Below are positions 1-9,500 of a DNA stretch of 64,000 bases, piece by piece. The position numbers and the translations under genes were made by a program. The stretch lies in NCBI RefSeq assembly GCF_036014175.1, contig NZ_CP107917.1, positions 806,001-870,000 of the forward strand, given 5' to 3'. The notes under the pieces were generated by a model. It was not told the DNA's origin. It did not search any database and saw only the letters and a list, made by a program, of their open reading frames with translations. How positions within the stretch are numbered: position 1 is the first letter of the stretch; each line of letters begins with the position of its first letter. Source of the DNA: Streptomyces sp. NBC_00443 (GTDB lineage Bacteria; Actinomycetota; Actinomycetes; Streptomycetales; Streptomycetaceae).

Positions 1-87
1 GTGACCGGCAACAACTCGACCAACGGCACCCGGCTGCAGCTCTGGACCTGCAGCGGCGGCGGCAACCAGAAATGGACGGTCGGCTGA
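1..87 (+). CDS. C-terminal end of a secreted ricin-B-lectin (CBM13) domain protein, partial
   Basis: An open frame runs in from the left edge and stops at TGA 85-87. The last 28 residues contain the pattern LQLWTC followed by NQKWTVG, the last repeat of a ricin-type beta-trefoil with its Q-x-W motif. In Streptomyces such domains usually sit at the C terminus of secreted glycoside hydrolases or proteases and bind carbohydrate. The catalytic part lies outside the window, so the enzyme class cannot be given. The gene converges with the small gene on the other strand. Confidence 0.75.
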   Translation: MTGNNSTNGTRLQLWTCSGGGNQKWTVG

Positions 88-102
88 CCGGGCCGTCCAC
101 TT

Positions 103-369
103 CTAGTGGTGGCGCCAGGTGAACTTGTCTCCGCCGACCCAGCGGACCACGTCCGGGTCGTCCAGGTCGTGGACCGTGATGCCGAACGCGGCGGCGTACT
201 CCAGGACGTCGGTGATCGTCCTCGGCTGACCGACGACCTCGCCGTCGATCTCCATGATGCGGAACGGAGGCGTGCCCGGCTGAACCCCGAGCACCATGAT
301 CCGCGGCTGTGAAATGTGCGGGCTCGCGCTTTCGGTCATGAATAGAGCGTAGAACGCAACCCGCGTCAA
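103..369 (-). CDS. Small conserved hypothetical protein
   Basis: An 88-residue frame with no family I recognise. It is soluble, with no signal peptide or membrane segment; the C-terminal half is acidic (DLDDPDVV) and it ends in WRHH. A TTG start at 369 has a GAAGGA ribosome site 4-5 bases upstream. An internal ATG at 339 would give 78 residues but has no visible ribosome site. Codon use looks like a real gene. Similar short proteins are common in Streptomyces; function unknown. Confidence 0.55.
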   Translation of the reverse strand: MTRVAFYALFMTESASPHISQPRIMVLGVQPGTPPFRIMEIDGEVVGQPRTITDVLEYAAAFGITVHDLDDPDVVRWVGGDKFTWRHH

Positions 370-464
370 CGAATCCTTCAGGCGGACCGCGACACGCAGC
401 CGCCGCGCCGTCCGCCGCCGTGCGGGCGCGGCAGGGCCGGGGAACCCTGGAGGAGGAGGTGGCG

Positions 465-1487
465 ATGGACCCGGTCGACGCGCTGAACAGGATCGCGTTT
501 CTGCTGGAGCGGTCTCTGGAGCCGACGTATCGCGTACGCGCCTTCCGTACGGCCGCGCGTGTGCTGGCCGGGCTGCCCCCGGAGGAGGTGCGGGCGCGGG
601 CGGAGGCCGGGACGCTGGAGTCGCTCAAGGGAGTCGGCCCCAAGACGGCCCAGGTGGTGCGCGAGGCGCTGGCCGGTCAGGTGCCCGCCTATCTGACGGA
701 CCTGGAGGGCCGGCCGGCGGCCGAGCCGCCCGTGAACGGCCACCGGCTGTGGGAGCTGCTGCGCGGGGACTGCCATCTGCACTCCGACTGGTCGGACGGC
801 GGCAGCCCGATCGAGGAGATGGGCCGGACGGCGGCCGAGCTCGGCCACGAGTGGGCGGTGCTGACCGATCACTCGCCGCGCCTGACCGTCGCCCGCGGGC
901 TGTCGGCGGACCGGCTGCGCGAGCAGTTGGACGTGGTGGCGGAACTGAACGCGACCTGGGCGCCCTTCCGGCTGCTCACCGGCATCGAGTGCGACATCCT
1001 GGACGACGGCTCGCTCGACCAGGAACCCGAGCTGCTTCAGCGGCTCGACGTGGTGGTCGTGTCCGTGCACTCCAAGCTGCGGATGGACGCGCGCTCGATG
1101 ACCCGCCGGATGGTCACCGCCGTACGCAGTCCGCACGCGGACATCCTCGGCCACTGCACCGGACGGCTGATCACCGGGCGGGGCCGGCCCGAGTCGGAGT
1201 TCGACGCGGACGAGGTGTTCGCCGCGTGCGCCGAGTCCGGTACGGCGGTGGAGATCAACAGCCGGCCCGAGCGGCTGGACCCGCCCCGTCGGCTGCTGCG
1301 GCGGGCCGTGGCGGCGGGTGTGCTGTTCTCCGTCGACACCGACGCGCACGCGCCCGGGCAGCTCGACTGGCAGCGGTACGGCTGTGCGCGGGCGGAGGAG
1401 TGCGAGGTGCCCGCCGAACGGGTGCTCACCACCTGGACGGCGGACGAGCTGCTGGCCTGGACGCGCGACAAGTCAGCGGTGAAGTGA
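465..1487 (+). CDS. PHP-domain metal-dependent phosphoesterase with N-terminal helix-hairpin-helix (PolX-like)
   Basis: The 340-residue protein starts with a helical DNA-polymerase-beta-like region containing a helix-hairpin-helix (LKGVGPKTAQVV, about residues 55-70). A PHP domain begins with the metal-binding motif DCHLHSDWSDG near residue 105, continues with LTDHS and SVHSK, and ends with DTDAHAP. This architecture matches the C-terminal part of PolX-like proteins without the polymerase palm. The usual role is a metal-dependent phosphoesterase or 3'-exonuclease; the substrate is not known. ATG 465 is chosen because AGGAGGAGG lies just upstream; a longer frame from 420 lacks this. Confidence 0.85.
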   Translation: MDPVDALNRIAFLLERSLEPTYRVRAFRTAARVLAGLPPEEVRARAEAGTLESLKGVGPKTAQVVREALAGQVPAYLTDLEGRPAAEPPVNGHRLWELLRGDCHLHSDWSDGGSPIEEMGRTAAELGHEWAVLTDHSPRLTVARGLSADRLREQLDVVAELNATWAPFRLLTGIECDILDDGSLDQEPELLQRLDVVVVSVHSKLRMDARSMTRRMVTAVRSPHADILGHCTGRLITGRGRPESEFDADEVFAACAESGTAVEINSRPERLDPPRRLLRRAVAAGVLFSVDTDAHAPGQLDWQRYGCARAEECEVPAERVLTTWTADELLAWTRDKSAVK

Positions 1488-1549
1488 GCGGGGCGGCAAC
1501 GAGCCGGAGCGGGGCGTGACGCACATCACCGCACTTCGGGGCAAACGCT

Positions 1550-1575
1550 GGAACACTCGCCGGTAGTTTCCCGTT
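1550..1575 (+). promoter_or_regulatory. Candidate ECF-type promoter (GGAAC-N18-GTT)
   Basis: GGAAC at 1550-1554 and GTT at 1573-1575 are separated by 18 bases. This matches the layout of Streptomyces SigR/SigE-type ECF promoters. It would start transcription near 1582, right before a run of hairpins ending in a terminator. Short motif, so the evidence is modest. Confidence 0.35.
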
Positions 1576-1581
1576 GAACCA

Positions 1582-1745
1582 GCCGTGGGTGCGGATGGGA
1601 CAGTGTCCCCGGGCCTCACCTTTTGCCCACAGGGACGATCGTTCGGCTGAAGCCCTGTGGAGCCTTTCGCCGAGAGGCGACCGCCATCCGCGCCCACACC
1701 TCAAGACCGCCCCGACCGGAATCCCCCGTCCGGCCGGGGCTTTTT
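1582..1745 (+). ncRNA. Candidate small RNA or structured leader with four hairpins
   Basis: This gene-free stretch holds successive hairpins. GGGAC/GTCCC pairs at 1597-1609. CCACAGGG/CCCTGTGG pairs at 1627-1660 with an 18-base loop. GCCTT/GAGGC pairs at 1662-1678. The series ends in a GC-rich terminator at 1709-1745. A possible ECF promoter lies just before it, and the next gene has its own promoter downstream of the terminator. The structure is therefore best read as a free-standing RNA of about 165 bases, or as the 3' leader of the PHP gene. No known RNA family was recognised. Confidence 0.35.
1709..1745 (+). terminator. Intrinsic terminator
   Basis: Arms 1709-1719 (GCCCCGACCGG) and 1730-1740 (CCGGCCGGGGC) pair with one mismatch and are followed by five T (1741-1745). 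It separates the upstream transcript from the SDR promoter. Confidence 0.75.
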
Positions 1746-1774
1746 CCTGTTCGGGCGTGTCCCCACAGGTCGGC

Positions 1775-1805
1775 TTGACTTCGAGAGCGCTCCAATTCGT
1801 AGCGT
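1775..1805 (+). promoter_or_regulatory. MerR-type promoter with 19-bp spacer and inverted repeat, driving a leaderless SDR gene
   Basis: TTGACT at 1775-1780 and TAGCGT at 1800-1805 are separated by 19 bp, the over-long spacer typical of MerR-activated promoters. The spacer carries the imperfect palindrome GACTTCGAG-AGCG-CTCCAATTC. The ATG at 1813 lies 7 bp after the -10 box and has no ribosome site, so the transcript is probably leaderless. No merR gene is in the window. Confidence 0.6.
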
Positions 1806-1812
1806 TCCGCAC

Positions 1813-2778
1813 ATGAGCACTGCACAGCACAAGATCGGCTCCGGCTTCGGCGCCGCAAGCACCGCCGACGACGTCCTCCACGGCATCGATCTGACCGGAA
1901 AGCTCGCGATCGTCACCGGCGGCTACTCCGGCCTCGGCCTGGAGACCGCACGGGCACTCACCAAGGCGGGCGCCCATGTCGTCGTCCCCGCCCGCCGCCG
2001 CGCCGCTGCCGAGGAGGCCCTGTCCGGCCTCGCCGGGGTCGAGGTGGACGAACTCGACCTCGGTGACCTGGAGAGCGTGCGCGGCTTCGCCGAGCGCTTC
2101 CTCGCCTCCGGCCGCACGGTCGACATCGTGATCGACAACGCCGGAATCATGGCCTGCCCCGAGACCCGGGTGGGGCCGGGCTGGGAGGCACAGTTCGCGA
2201 CCAACCACCTCGGTCACTTCGCCCTGGTCAACCGGCTGTGGCCGGCGATCGAACCCGGCGGCGCCCGCGTGGTGTCGGTCTCCTCGCGGGGCCACCACCT
2301 GTCCGGGATCCGCTGGGACGACGTCCACTGGCGTCAGGGCTACGACAAGTGGGAGGCGTACGGGCAGGCGAAGACCGCGAACGTCCTGTTCGCCGTCCAC
2401 CTCGACAAGCTCGGCGCCGACCACGGGGTCCGGGCCTTCTCGCTCCACCCGGGCGGCATCCTCACCCCGCTGCAGCGCCACCTCGCCAAGGAGGAGATGG
2501 TGGAGCGCGGCTGGATCGACGAGCAGGGCAACATGCTCCACCCCGAGGCATTCAAGACCGCCGAGCAGGGCGCGGCCACACAGGTGTGGGCCGCGACATC
2601 GCCGCAGCTCAACGGCATGGGCGGGGTCTATCTGGAGGACTGCGACATCGCGGAGCCCGCTTCCGACGACGCCGCAGACCCCAGTGGGGTCAAGGCCTGG
2701 GCCACCGACCCGGAGCAGGCGGCGCGGCTGTGGACGCTGTCGGCGGAGCTGACGGGCGTGAACGCGTTCCCCGCCTAG
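1813..2778 (+). CDS. SDR family NAD(P)-dependent oxidoreductase
   Basis: The 321-residue protein is a classical short-chain dehydrogenase of the retinol-dehydrogenase/WW-oxidoreductase-like group. It has the cofactor motif TGGYSGLG (from about residue 35), the structural DNAGIM motif, SVSSRGH with the active-site Ser, and the catalytic pair Y183 and K187 (YGQAK). It is expected to reduce or oxidise a small carbonyl or alcohol with NAD(P). ATG 1813 is chosen because it sits directly after the MerR-type promoter; the frame extends upstream but only through non-coding sequence. MerR-type promoter control suggests induction by a small toxic molecule, which is inference. Confidence 0.88.
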   Translation: MSTAQHKIGSGFGAASTADDVLHGIDLTGKLAIVTGGYSGLGLETARALTKAGAHVVVPARRRAAAEEALSGLAGVEVDELDLGDLESVRGFAERFLASGRTVDIVIDNAGIMACPETRVGPGWEAQFATNHLGHFALVNRLWPAIEPGGARVVSVSSRGHHLSGIRWDDVHWRQGYDKWEAYGQAKTANVLFAVHLDKLGADHGVRAFSLHPGGILTPLQRHLAKEEMVERGWIDEQGNMLHPEAFKTAEQGAATQVWAATSPQLNGMGGVYLEDCDIAEPASDDAADPSGVKAWATDPEQAARLWTLSAELTGVNAFPA

Positions 2779-2830
2779 CCACAGTGGGTACTCGGGGGTT
2801 CCCGTCCCCACTCTTCGGGAGGAGCCGCAG

Positions 2831-3859
2831 GTGAGCAGCGAAGCGGCCCGAAGGATCGTTGTCACCGGTGCCACGGGCAATGTCGGTACGAGTGTGGTGC
2901 GGCTCCTCTCGGAGGATCCGGAGGTCGGCTCCGTACTGGGGCTGGCCCGCCGGATCCCCGACTGGTCGCCGCCGAAGACGCAGTGGGCGGCGGTGGACCT
3001 GGCGGCCGAGCGTTCCGATCTGGCGGACATGTTCGAGGGCGCCGCCGCCGTCATCCATCTGGCCTGGGCGTTCCAGCCGACGCACGATCCGGCGGCGACC
3101 TGGCGCACGAACGTGCTGGGCAGCATGCAGGTCTTCGAGGCGGTGGCGGCGGCAAGGGTCCCGGCGCTGGTCCACGCGTCGTCGGTGGGCGCATACTCGC
3201 CGGGGCCGAAGGATCACGCCGTGGACGAGTCATGGCCGACGCACGGCTGGCCCGACGCCGCGTACTGCCGGGAGAAGGCCTACCTGGAACGGGCGCTGGA
3301 CACCTTCGACCGGGCCCACCCCAGGGTGCGGGTGGTGCGGATGCGGCCGGCGTTCCTGTTCAAGCGGCAGTCGGCGAGTGAGCAGCGCCGTATCTTCGGC
3401 GGACGGTTCCTGCCGGGGCCGCTGGCGCGGCCCGAGCTGCTGCGGTTCCTGCCCGACATCCCGGGACTTCGGGTGCAGGCCCTGCACAGCGACGACGCCG
3501 CCACGGCGTATCAGCTGGCCGTGAAGTCCGACGTGCGGGGGGCGTTCAACCTGGCGGCCGAGCCGCCGGTGGACGCGAGGGTGCTGGGCGAGATGCTCGG
3601 GGCCCGACCGGTCCGGCTCCCGCGCTCGGCGGCCCGCTCGGCGATCGCCGCCGCGTGGGGGCTGCACCTGCTGCCCGCTTCCCCGCACCTCTTCGACGCG
3701 GTCCTCGGGCTGCCCCTGATGGACTGCACGCGGGCGCGTACGGAACTGGGCTGGCGACCGGAGCGCACGGCGACCGAGGTGCTGGAGGAGTTCGTGCAGG
3801 GCCTCCAGCGCGGTGAGGGAGCGCCGACGGAGCCCATGCGGGGCCGCAAGGTGTGCTGA
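2831..3859 (+). CDS. NAD-dependent epimerase/dehydratase family protein
   Basis: The 342-residue extended SDR begins with VVTGATGNVG (Rossmann glycine motif TGxxGxxG). It continues with VIHLAWAF and the SSVGAYSPG segment, and YCREK near residue 145 supplies the YxxxK catalytic pair. The C-terminal half is typical of nucleoside-diphosphate-sugar epimerases. The substrate cannot be told. GTG 2831 has GGAGGAG 7-13 bases upstream. It lies 52 bp after the SDR in the same direction and may be co-transcribed. Confidence 0.85.
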   Translation: MSSEAARRIVVTGATGNVGTSVVRLLSEDPEVGSVLGLARRIPDWSPPKTQWAAVDLAAERSDLADMFEGAAAVIHLAWAFQPTHDPAATWRTNVLGSMQVFEAVAAARVPALVHASSVGAYSPGPKDHAVDESWPTHGWPDAAYCREKAYLERALDTFDRAHPRVRVVRMRPAFLFKRQSASEQRRIFGGRFLPGPLARPELLRFLPDIPGLRVQALHSDDAATAYQLAVKSDVRGAFNLAAEPPVDARVLGEMLGARPVRLPRSAARSAIAAAWGLHLLPASPHLFDAVLGLPLMDCTRARTELGWRPERTATEVLEEFVQGLQRGEGAPTEPMRGRKVC

Positions 3860-3904
3860 CCCACGCCTGCGGCGCCCCGCTCGGCCCCGGCCGGAACTCG
3901 TCTC

Positions 3905-4147
3905 TCAGCCCGGCGACTCCTCGGGCGCCGGATGTTCGGGGTGGACCGCACCGGACTGCCGCACGCCTTGCCGGCCCGTGCCCGCCTCATCGGTGTCGGG
4001 CACGTCGTCCGCTTCGGTGGTCGTGTCCTCCGCCGGCCCGGCCGGCACCTCCCACGGGTCCTCCCCCGGGGCGGCCTGCTGGTCCGGCAGATCCCTCGGT
4101 ATCGGCTCGCCGGTCTGTTCCGGCGCCTCGCGACGGTCGTCGGCCAT
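3905..4147 (-). CDS. Small acidic, disordered hypothetical protein
   Basis: An 80-residue protein rich in Pro, Glu, Asp, Ala and Gly with almost no hydrophobic core, so probably intrinsically disordered. No domain is recognised. ATG 4147 is preceded by a near-perfect ribosome site (AAGGAGGTG), which argues for a real gene. It lies 71 bp downstream of the ROK regulator in the same direction. Confidence 0.65.
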   Translation of the reverse strand: MADDRREAPEQTGEPIPRDLPDQQAAPGEDPWEVPAGPAEDTTTEADDVPDTDEAGTGRQGVRQSGAVHPEHPAPEESPG

Positions 4148-4218
4148 GATGCACCTCCTTCGCGTCGTTCAAGGTCGTCCGAAGGCCCGCGAGTACCGCC
4201 CGGGCCGCCGGCGAAACC

Positions 4219-5508
4219 TCAGTGCGCCACCCGTTCAGCCAGGGTGGTGCGCCAGGCGGGCACCGGGCCCTCGGTCGCGGGCTCGGCGCGTCGGCCGCCG
4301 CGGGCGAAGAAGTCGGCGAGCGGCAGGATCGCGGCACCGACGGTGACGGCGTCCGGGCCGAGCTTGCCCAGGTCGATCGTGACTCTCCCGGCCGGTTGCC
4401 GCAGGGCGTACGCGGCGGCGTGACGGCGTACGGCGGGCAGGAGGCGGGCGCCGAGCCGGAGTCCCGCCCAGCCGCCGATCAGGATGCGCTCGGGCTGGAA
4501 GAGGTTGATCAGGTCGGACAGGCCCGCGCCCAGATACTCGGCGGTCTCCTCCAGTACGGCGAGCGCCACCGGGTCTGCCGTGCCGCCCTCGGGCGGATAC
4601 GCGCCGGCCAGCAGCGCCGCCAGCGCGGTCTCCTCGTCGGCGCCCTCCGGCAGGCTCCCGCCCTCCTCACGCCATCGCGCGAGCAGCGACTCGGCGCCCG
4701 CGTACGCCTCCAGGCAGCCGAGCGCACCGCAGCGGCAGCGGCGCCCCCGGACCCGTACCGTCAGATGCCCCCACTCGACCGCCCGGCCGTGCTCGACCTC
4801 GGGGGTGACCAGGCAGGCGCCGACGCCGGAGCCGAAGAGGACCACGACCGCGTTGCGGGCGCCGCGTCCGCCGCCGAACCACATCTCGGCCTGGCCGAGG
4901 GTCCGGGCGCCGTTGTCGATGAAGTAGGGGACGGAGTCCGGGAGTGGGGAGCCCTCGCGCAGGAGCTGCTCCAGTGGTACCGCGTCCCAGCCGATCGTCT
5001 GTCCGTGCACCACGGCGCCGAGCTGCGGCGTGCGCTCGACGATCCCGGGGACGCCGATGCCGACGCCGAGGAGCCCCTCGGGTCCGACGCCGGCGCCCGA
5101 GAGCACCTCGGTGATGCCGTCGCGCACATGGCCGACGATGCCCTCGACCTCGTACCGCTGCTGCGCCAACGGCCGCTCCGCGCGGGCCAGTTCGGTGAGG
5201 GTCAGGTCGAACAGCCCGATCCGCACCCGGGTCTCGCCGACGTCGACGCCGATCATGTGACCGCTGCCGGGCGCGACGCGCAGCAGGATACGGGGTCGGC
5301 CGCCATCGGAGTCGACGCTGCCGGCCTCTTCGACCAGGCCGTCGGCGATCAGCTCGGCGACGACGTTGCTGACGGACCCGGAGCTGAGCCCGGTCGTGGG
5401 GCCGAGTTCGAAGCGGCTGAGGGGGCCGTCGAAGTAGAGGCGCTGCAGCACGGCCGTGCGGTTGCCGCGTCTGAGGTCCCGTACCGTGCGCCCGTTCCGC
5501 CCCGCCAT
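4219..5508 (-). CDS. ROK-family transcriptional regulator (NagC/XylR type)
   Basis: The 429-residue protein has an N-terminal winged helix-turn-helix (about residues 10-70; GLSSGSVSNVVAELIADGLV). A sugar-kinase-like ROK fold follows, beginning IGVDVGETRVRIGLFD. The zinc/ROK signature EWGH...CRCGALGCLEAYAG is intact around residues 245-270. Such proteins sense a free or phosphorylated sugar and repress nearby sugar genes. The neighbours here are not obviously sugar genes, so its targets are unclear. AAGGGGAG precedes ATG 5508. Confidence 0.88.
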   Translation of the reverse strand: MAGRNGRTVRDLRRGNRTAVLQRLYFDGPLSRFELGPTTGLSSGSVSNVVAELIADGLVEEAGSVDSDGGRPRILLRVAPGSGHMIGVDVGETRVRIGLFDLTLTELARAERPLAQQRYEVEGIVGHVRDGITEVLSGAGVGPEGLLGVGIGVPGIVERTPQLGAVVHGQTIGWDAVPLEQLLREGSPLPDSVPYFIDNGARTLGQAEMWFGGGRGARNAVVVLFGSGVGACLVTPEVEHGRAVEWGHLTVRVRGRRCRCGALGCLEAYAGAESLLARWREEGGSLPEGADEETALAALLAGAYPPEGGTADPVALAVLEETAEYLGAGLSDLINLFQPERILIGGWAGLRLGARLLPAVRRHAAAYALRQPAGRVTIDLGKLGPDAVTVGAAILPLADFFARGGRRAEPATEGPVPAWRTTLAERVAH

Positions 5509-5567
5509 GCGGCTCCCCTTCGGTCGGCCCTGCTCCGCGCTCTGTTCGAATCGTCCCCCATTGTGGC

Positions 5568-6530
5568 CTACGGCGTCAGATCCCCGATCTCGGCCAGCGC
5601 CGCCATGAGCTCCGGAGCGACCGTGTCCTGGACCCAGCGGTGCTGTGCGGGGTCGACGGCGCGGGGGATCGTCTCCGTGATCATGATCAGGTAGAGGTAG
5701 GAGCGGTAGAGAGCCAGACGGAGCCGGGCCGGGACGTCGAAGCCGGCCCGTCCCCCGGCCTCCCGGTAGCCGGCGAGGAACGCCTCGTCCTCCTTGATGT
5801 CACCCAGGAGCGCCAGGGAGACGAAGTCGGCCAGCGGGTCCCCCCAGAACATGCGCTCCCCGTCGATGAGGCCGCCGATCCGAGCCTCCCCCGACAAGCG
5901 GTCCACCAGGATGTTGCCCGGCCACAGGTCGAAGTGGACCAGGTACGGGACGGTGACGTCGTCGAGTGCGTCGTAGGCCGCCCGGAGCGTGTGCGCCACG
6001 GCGTCGGCGGGGCGGGGCAGCCGGGCCCCGTAGCGGCGGGCGTCGTCGAGGACGGCGTCGAGCATCCCGGTGAACGCGGTGCGCCAGTCGGCGGCGAGCG
6101 GGCCGAGGGCGCCGGACGGATAGCCGAAGCCCGGTCCGGTCACCCGGTGCAGGCGGGCCACCTGACGGCCCAACTCCGTGCGCAGAGCCTTCCGTTCGGC
6201 GGCCGTGAGGTCACCGTTCCAGGGCTCGCCGGGACAGGCCGTCATCAGCAGCCGGTCCCCGCCCGCCACCACACGCGGTGCGGGTACGTCCGCCTTGGCG
6301 GCCCCGCGGTAGAACTCGGCTTCGGACAGCAGCAGCCGGCGCTCGTGCCGCAGCCCCGGGACGGTCGGTGCGGGCGGCACCTTCAGCACATACCGGCGGC
6401 CGTCCGTGAGGAGCAGCTCCTCGACCGTGTTGTACGTGCCGCCCGACAGCGGGCGCAGGCGGGCGAGGTGTTCCGGCGGTATGCCCACCGCGTCCAGGAC
6501 CTGCCGGGCCCGTTCCCAGGCGTCCACCAC
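5568..6530 (-). CDS. Aminoglycoside-phosphotransferase-fold kinase (APH family)
   Basis: The 320-residue protein has the APH/choline-kinase fold. YVLKVPP holds the ATP-binding Lys. HFDLWPGNILVD (about residues 190-205) is the catalytic H-x-D-x-x-x-x-N loop, and GLIDGERMFWGDP carries the metal-binding Asp. It should phosphorylate a hydroxyl on a small molecule; the substrate is unknown and resistance should not be assumed. It begins 24 bp after the P450-reductase gene in the same direction (GTG 6530, GAAGGGG upstream), so the two are probably one operon. Confidence 0.8.
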   Translation of the reverse strand: MVDAWERARQVLDAVGIPPEHLARLRPLSGGTYNTVEELLLTDGRRYVLKVPPAPTVPGLRHERRLLLSEAEFYRGAAKADVPAPRVVAGGDRLLMTACPGEPWNGDLTAAERKALRTELGRQVARLHRVTGPGFGYPSGALGPLAADWRTAFTGMLDAVLDDARRYGARLPRPADAVAHTLRAAYDALDDVTVPYLVHFDLWPGNILVDRLSGEARIGGLIDGERMFWGDPLADFVSLALLGDIKEDEAFLAGYREAGGRAGFDVPARLRLALYRSYLYLIMITETIPRAVDPAQHRWVQDTVAPELMAALAEIGDLTP

Positions 6531-6554
6531 CGTGCGCCCACCCCGCCCCTTCGG

Positions 6555-9500
6555 TCAGCCGGCCGCGTAGACGTCCTCCACGTAACGGCCGTCCCCGACC
6601 AGTGCGTCGAGCCACTGCCCGGCCGCCGTGTCGTCGGCACCCGGCGTGCGCTCCCGGTACAGCGTACGGAACGCCTCCCGCACACCCGGCGCCATCCGCG
6701 AACCGTCCCCGCAGACGTACACCCGGGCACCCGCACCGAGCAGCTCCCAGACCTCGTCGGCCTCGGCGGCGATCCGGTGCTGCACGAAGGCCACGCCGTC
6801 CTGCGGGGCGGCGCTGAAGGCCGGGCGGAGCGAGACGGCTCCGGCGGCCTCAGCGGCACTCAGTTCCTCGGCGTGCAGGTAGTCGGCGTCGGGGGCGTCG
6901 CAGCCGAAGTAGCACACGGCCGGGGCGAGTTCGGTGCCGGCCGCGAGGGCCGCCGTACGGTCGGCGATGGCGCCGCGGAACGGGGCGAGGCCGGTACCCG
7001 CGGCTACCATGACGACCGGCGCGTCGGCCTCGACGCGGAAGGCTTCCCGGCAGGGCTGTACGCGGGCGTACACCGTGTCGCCGGGCCGGACGGTGGCGAG
7101 GTGTCCGGATCCGGTGCCTCGGTAGGTGCCCCTGCCGGAGCGCGCCGGGGCCTGGAGCAGGGAGATCATCAGGTCCGCGTGACCCGGGTCGACGGCGGGC
7201 GAGGACGAGACGGAGTAGTGACGCGGGCGCAGCGGGGTCAGGATCTCCAGGAGCTGCGGCCAGTCGAGGGCGCCGCGCAGGGCGGGGAAGTCCTCGACCA
7301 GCTCGACCAGGGTGCGCGGATCGTCGGTGAGGTTCGCCAGTGCCATGCGCTCCGGCGGGCACGGGTTGGCGGCGGCGAGGACGGAGAGCTGGGCGACGCT
7401 CGGCCGCTCCTGCAACTCGACGTGATGGGTGAGAAGTTGACGTACCGTCAAAGGCCGGTCCAGTGCGAGGCCGTCGCGGCGCGGGCGGGTCGGCCGGATG
7501 TCCAGGACGGAGTCGAGGTCCACACCGAGTGCGGCGGCGGCACGGTCGACGAGGGCCGGGGCGTTGGCGGGCAGGACGGTGAGGTGGTCGGCGGTGCGGT
7601 AGGTGACGCCGTCCGGCAGGGCGACGCGGACGAAGCGCTTGCGGCGCGGGTGGCCGGGCGCGGTGAGGTCGTACGCCTCGGTGACGGTCATGGGGACGAG
7701 GCCGTGCCGTTCGGCGAGGGCGTCCAGGGGACCGCCGGCCAGGGTGCGGACCTCGTACGCGGTCGTCGGCTCGTCGTCGTCGACCGGGACGATGGCGTCC
7801 GGGTCGCCGTACTGCTCCCGCAGCGCGGTGCGGAGCCTGGTCGTGAAGTCCCGTACCGCGCCGGTCAGATCGCCGGAGGCGTCGGCGGCGGCGCGGTCGA
7901 CGAGGCGGGTGGCGCCGAGTTCGGCGAGGCGGTCGTCGATGCGGGTCGGGACCTGCTGGTAGGTGGCGGCCCAGTTGCGGTCGCCGACGCCGAGGACGGC
8001 GTAGGTGACGTCCGTGGCGTCCACTGCCTCGTCCAGCCAGGCGGCGAAGGCGGTGGCGTCGTCGGTGGGGCGGCCGTTGTAGGAGGCGGCGGTGATCACT
8101 ACGGGGCGGTCCGTGGGCAGACCTCCGGCGTAGTCGTCCAGCGCCGCGACCTGCGTCTCGCAGCCGATGGCGGCGGCCTCGTCGGCGAGCTGGGCGGCGA
8201 AGTCGCGGCAGGTGCCGTAGTTGCTGCCGTGCAGGAACAGGGCGCTGGTGCCGGGTCGGACACGGGCGGGGAGGGCGGTCGTGTCGGACAGGGCTTCCGT
8301 GGCCGCCGGGGCGGCGCCGGGCAGCGGGCTGTGGACGCGGTCGGCCGGGGTGCGCGGGGCCAGGGTCAGGGTGAAGCCGTCGGGCTTGAGGGTGAGGGTC
8401 TCCTTGACCGTGAGGCGGTAGTCGGCGTGGTCGTGCAGCCGGTAGCGGTGCACCAGCATCGCCAGCAGCATGGTCGCCTCGTGCAGGGCGAACTGCCGTC
8501 CGATGCAGGCGCGTTCACCGGTGCCGAACGGCTTGAAGGCGTGCACCGAGCGGGCCGCCTCCGCCTCCGGCGTGAACCGGGACGGGTCGAACAGCTCGGG
8601 GTTGTCGCCCCAGACCGGCTGCCGGTGCAGCATCGGTGCGAGCACGGTGACGGGCTGCCCGGCGCGCAGCGGGATGCGCCCGCCGAGCAGGGTGTCCTCG
8701 AGGGCGTGGCGGCTGAATGCGGCGGCCGTGGGCCACAGCCTCAGCGCCTCGTTGAGGACCTGTCGGGTGTACGTCAGCTTGCCGACCTCGTCGTACGTCG
8801 GCTCGGGGTCGGCCTGGTCGCCCCACAGCTCGTCGACCTCGCGCTGCACGAGCCGGAGCGCGGTCGGGTGCTTGGCGAGGCAGTACAGCGCGAAGGACAT
8901 CGCGCCGGAGGTCGTCTCGTGGCCGGCGATCAGGAAGGTGATGACCTGGTTGCGGATGTTGGCCGCGTCGAGGGTGCTGCCGTCCTGCGGGTGCTCGGCG
9001 GTGAGCATCAGTCCGAGGAGGTCCTCGGCGTCGCGCTGGTCGGTGCCGGCGCGGGAGGCGATGACGTCGTCGACGACCTGGGCGAGGTAGTCGGCGTCGT
9101 CCCGGAAGGCCGCGTCGGCGGCGGAGTGGTCCTGGCCCGGGATGCGGGCGAGCCGGTTCATGCTCCACTCCAGGCAGCGGACCATCGACTCGACGAAGGG
9201 GTGGGGCTCGGCTCGCTCGAACGACCCGAAGTCGTAGCCGAAGCCGGCGAGCCCGATGGTGTCGAGGGTCATGCGGGTCATGTCGTCGGGGACGTTGACC
9301 GGCTGCCCGTCACGGGCGTCACGATCCCAGGACGCGAGGACCCGCTGGGCCACCTTCAGCATCACCGGGTGGTAGGTGCGCATCGAGCCGAGCGCGAACG
9401 CGGGCATCAGGATGTCGTGCGCCCTGGCCCAGTTCGGTTCGTCGTTGTACGCCGTGAACAGCCCGTCGGCGGCGAACTCACGCACGTTCTCCAGGGCGGG

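Noticed and set aside
2779..2830. Hairpin AGTGGG/CCCACT as a terminator between the SDR and the epimerase
   Set aside because: The arms are short, there is no T run, and the ribosome site of the next gene follows at once. It may be only a weak structure.
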